64,000 nt of DNA from contig BCHS01000018.1 in assembly GCA_039545275.1 (NCBI GenBank), positions 62,001-126,000 of the forward strand, written 5' to 3'. This stretch comes from Pseudomicrostroma phylloplanum (lineage: Eukaryota; Basidiomycota; Exobasidiomycetes; Microstromatales). A program made the translations under genes and the position numbers. Every line of letters starts with the position of its first letter. Position 1 is the stretch's first letter. Under the pieces are notes generated by a model, which worked only from the letters and a program-made list of their open reading frames with translations, ran no database searches and was not told the DNA's origin. Shown piece by piece: positions 61,713 to 64,000 of the stretch.

Positions 61713-64000
61713 ATGGCGCCTGCCGTCACCCCAACCTCCTCAGCTCACTCCCACCCGATACCCGCCAAGGGAGTCAAGAGGCCTCGCAAAGGTACAGCGC
61801 AAGCTTCGACTTCGATACTCCCTCCTCCATCAGGCTCGATCTCGTCTGTAGGGCCAAAGGACATTGTCAATGGCAAGCAGCGCCAGCAAGCACAGGAGGA
61901 TGAGGGCAATGTGTACAGCGCTACCCCGCCCACCAAGCCCACAAAGAAGCTCAGTACAGGTACGGCAGCTGAGCGGCGGTCCCGCAAAGATTCGTCTTCC
62001 TCACTGACAGGGCGCATGAAGAAGGAGGAGGAGCTGGACAGGCCAGGCAGCAGCAGCAGTAGTAGCAATGGCGCTGGTGCCAGTGGAAGCAAAGGTCCTT
62101 CTGCTGGACGGACGGCCGCTCAGCCCGTCAAGTCTGCTCTTGCGGCCAGCGCAAGACTGTTGTCTGGACCGCCGGGAGGATCGGCTGCTCCGGGTGTTTC
62201 TGCGCCTATGGCTAGCGATCGGTATAAGAGGAGCATGTATACCGCTTTCGTGGACAATGCCTTTCTTGAGAGAGATAGGGTGAGTTGGGCAAAGTCAACC
62301 AGGTGCTATGGACAGAGTTCAGAGCGAGCGGCTCATCAGAAATTTCTTCCTCCCCGTCCTCACCTTCCAGGGCTCCACAAAGTCCTACTGGGATCTGGTA
62401 TCTCAATTTAGGTCTTCAGCTCTCTCTCCCTCGAATCCTTCTGGTACACATTCTCTCTCACTATGGCTGCTAGCCCTTTCGCATCACGTCTCGAAGCTTG
62501 ATATGGCTTCTCATTCTCAGCTCGTCGAAAACATCTTGGATCTCCCTTGGGCCGGCACCACTGATGAGTTCTGCAAAAGTTGGTGTCGCTTTGTTTGCGC
62601 CCTGGTCAGCGCTCGTACAGAATGGACCGTCAATGTCCTCAACAGAATCGTCAAGGCCTTGAGATGGAGGTCTGACTGGCTACCGCTTCAGCCGCCCAAT
62701 CAACCCGCTCTTTCAGCCGATGCAGCGACCAGCTCGCAACCACCTACACAGCCTACCCGTCGGCTGCTGTACACCCGTACCCATCTCCTGCTTCGAGCAG
62801 TCCTCACCCTCATTCCAACCTCTATCTCCACGCTGAATCAGCTCCTGGTCAAGCATTTCCCGCATCGGAGAGAGGGCAAAAGAGAGCAAGCTACTTTCGC
62901 CCGGAACATCCTCTTCATCACGCAGTACGAGGGGCAGGTCGCCGAGACCGTCTGGAGGGTCGTGGCGGATCGAGCCATTGGACTGGACGTTGAGATCCAG
63001 ATCGAGCTGGACGAGCTTGAAGAAGAAGGTGGCGGCGAAGGCAGCGATATTGGAGAAGAGAAGGGCTCTGCTGCTTCGGACTTGGACCCCTTCGACCGGG
63101 CAATCGACGACAATGACTCGTCGGAAGGCTCGGATTCGGGAGACGAAGGAGGAACAGGGTTCGATGACCTTTCCGACGAAGATATAGAAGACGTCGACGG
63201 GGACGGAGCAGGAGGGCTTCTGCAGGACGGTGAGGAGGAACGCAAAGACCGTAAAGTCAGGGAGCTGGTCGACAAGCTGGACGCGCTCATGAAAGTCTGT
63301 CTCGAGCATCTCGAGAAGATGGGAACCGTCAAGGGCAAGAAGACAGGGGCATCCGAGCTGGTCCTGGATCCGAGATCGACCTGGCTCAATGACTTCCTCG
63401 GTACCGCTGCCCCCGCATCGGGCAACGTCACCCCGACCTCGGAGCGACCACAATCCTTTCCTGTCAAGACTGAGGAGTTGACACGGACATCGCCAGAGGT
63501 AGACGAGGAATTCGAAGCAACGAAGGACGCCCTCTTTCACCATCTGCTGCAGCTCTTCTCGCGCTCGATCCTGCCGACCTTCAAGTGCCGACACGTGCAA
63601 TTCCTCCTCTTCTGGTACTGCTCGCTAGAGACCGACTTTGCCGACTACTTCCTGGGCTTCCTGATCCACAAGGCCATCTATGCCAGGTCTGGCGTGGGCG
63701 GCTTCGACGACGACAGCATGGATCGCTCATCTGGGCAACGCGAGCGTGCAGAGCCTCTTGTACTGCGTCAGGCGTCCGCGTCCTACGTGGCGTCCTTTGT
63801 CTCCCGGGCGCACTACATCACGCCGACCTACACCAGGACGGTCGTCCTGAACCTATGCTCTTACCTCGAAGCCCATCTAGAGGCGTACTCAAATGCAATC
63901 ACCCTCGCCAACTCCATTGGCCTCGTCAACATCGCAGACGAGCGGACTCGGAGACTTGCCGTCGCCCCTCCAGGGAGCGAAGAGCATGCAATCTGGTATG
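61713..64000 (+). CDS. RRN3: RNA polymerase I initiation factor Rrn3 (3' partial)
   Basis: Exons 61713-62279 and 62371 onward, joined in phase 0; the second exon is open to the window edge, so the C-terminus is missing. After a Ser/Lys-rich N-terminus of about 170 residues the HEAT-like Rrn3 fold starts at YKRSMYTAFVDNAFLERDRGSTKSYWDLVSQF. Further landmarks are LLLRAVLTLIPTSISTLNQLLVKHFPHRR, FARNILFITQYEGQVAETVWRVVADRAIGLDVEIQIE, a long acidic insert (about residues 400-450) with DLDPFDRAID, LDALMKVCLEHL, KCRHVQFLLFWYCSLETDFADYFLGFL and ASYVASFVSRAHYITPTYTRTVVLNL. Rrn3 bridges RNA polymerase I to the core factor at rDNA promoters, and its phosphorylation links ribosome production to growth. 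The acidic loop and the basic helices are family-typical. Confidence 0.92.

Overview
This window is nuclear DNA from a GC-rich basidiomycete fungus. Coding sequences are interrupted by short GT-AG introns (mostly about 60-115 nt, often with GTGAGT donors), genes sit close together on both strands, and nearly all recognisable proteins are eukaryotic housekeeping proteins. The gene at 18016-19427 encodes the 'macrophage activating glycoprotein' family of basidiomycetes. I cannot name the species; Ustilaginomycotina or a relative would fit, but that is inference.

Layout. 1-19.4 kb: a partial Ser-rich protein, a secreted serine carboxypeptidase with a frame disruption, a DHA2-type major-facilitator transporter, a divergent pair (arylsulfotransferase-like enzyme and an anion:cation-symporter-type transporter), a PQ-loop membrane protein, the two NAD-isocitrate dehydrogenase subunits head to head, and a secreted Ser/Thr-rich glycoprotein. 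19.4-32.7 kb: an Emw1/TTC27-like TPR protein, an Slm1/2-like PH protein, a cytochrome P450, a tubulin-tyrosine-ligase-domain protein, the splicing factor Isy1 and epsilon-COP. 33-45.6 kb: a nuclear-pore ELYS-domain protein with a very long basic tail, an AT-hook protein, eIF3m, an Rpd3-type histone deacetylase with a long tail, and an unrecognised Ser-rich protein. 45.6-47.2 kb is the largest gene-free stretch. 47.2-64 kb: the P5A ATPase Spf1, the DASH subunit Dad4, Leu2, a Laa2/DUF5102-like protein with adaptor-binding motifs, mitochondrial prolyl-tRNA synthetase with a small membrane-protein ORF reading into it in frame, TRAX, a GPATCH11-like protein and the start of RRN3 (runs off the right edge).

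The genes do not form one pathway, with two possible exceptions: IDH1/IDH2 encode the two halves of one mitochondrial enzyme and share a 492-bp promoter, and the arylsulfotransferase/transporter pair may share a sulfur-related role. LEU2 is a third member of the IDH/IPMDH fold family within 40 kb. Exon coordinates were worked out by hand from splice signals, reading phase and family conservation. I found no rRNA, CRISPR array, transposon or convincing tRNA gene. I saw no clearly novel multi-gene system; the most interesting items are gene architectures.
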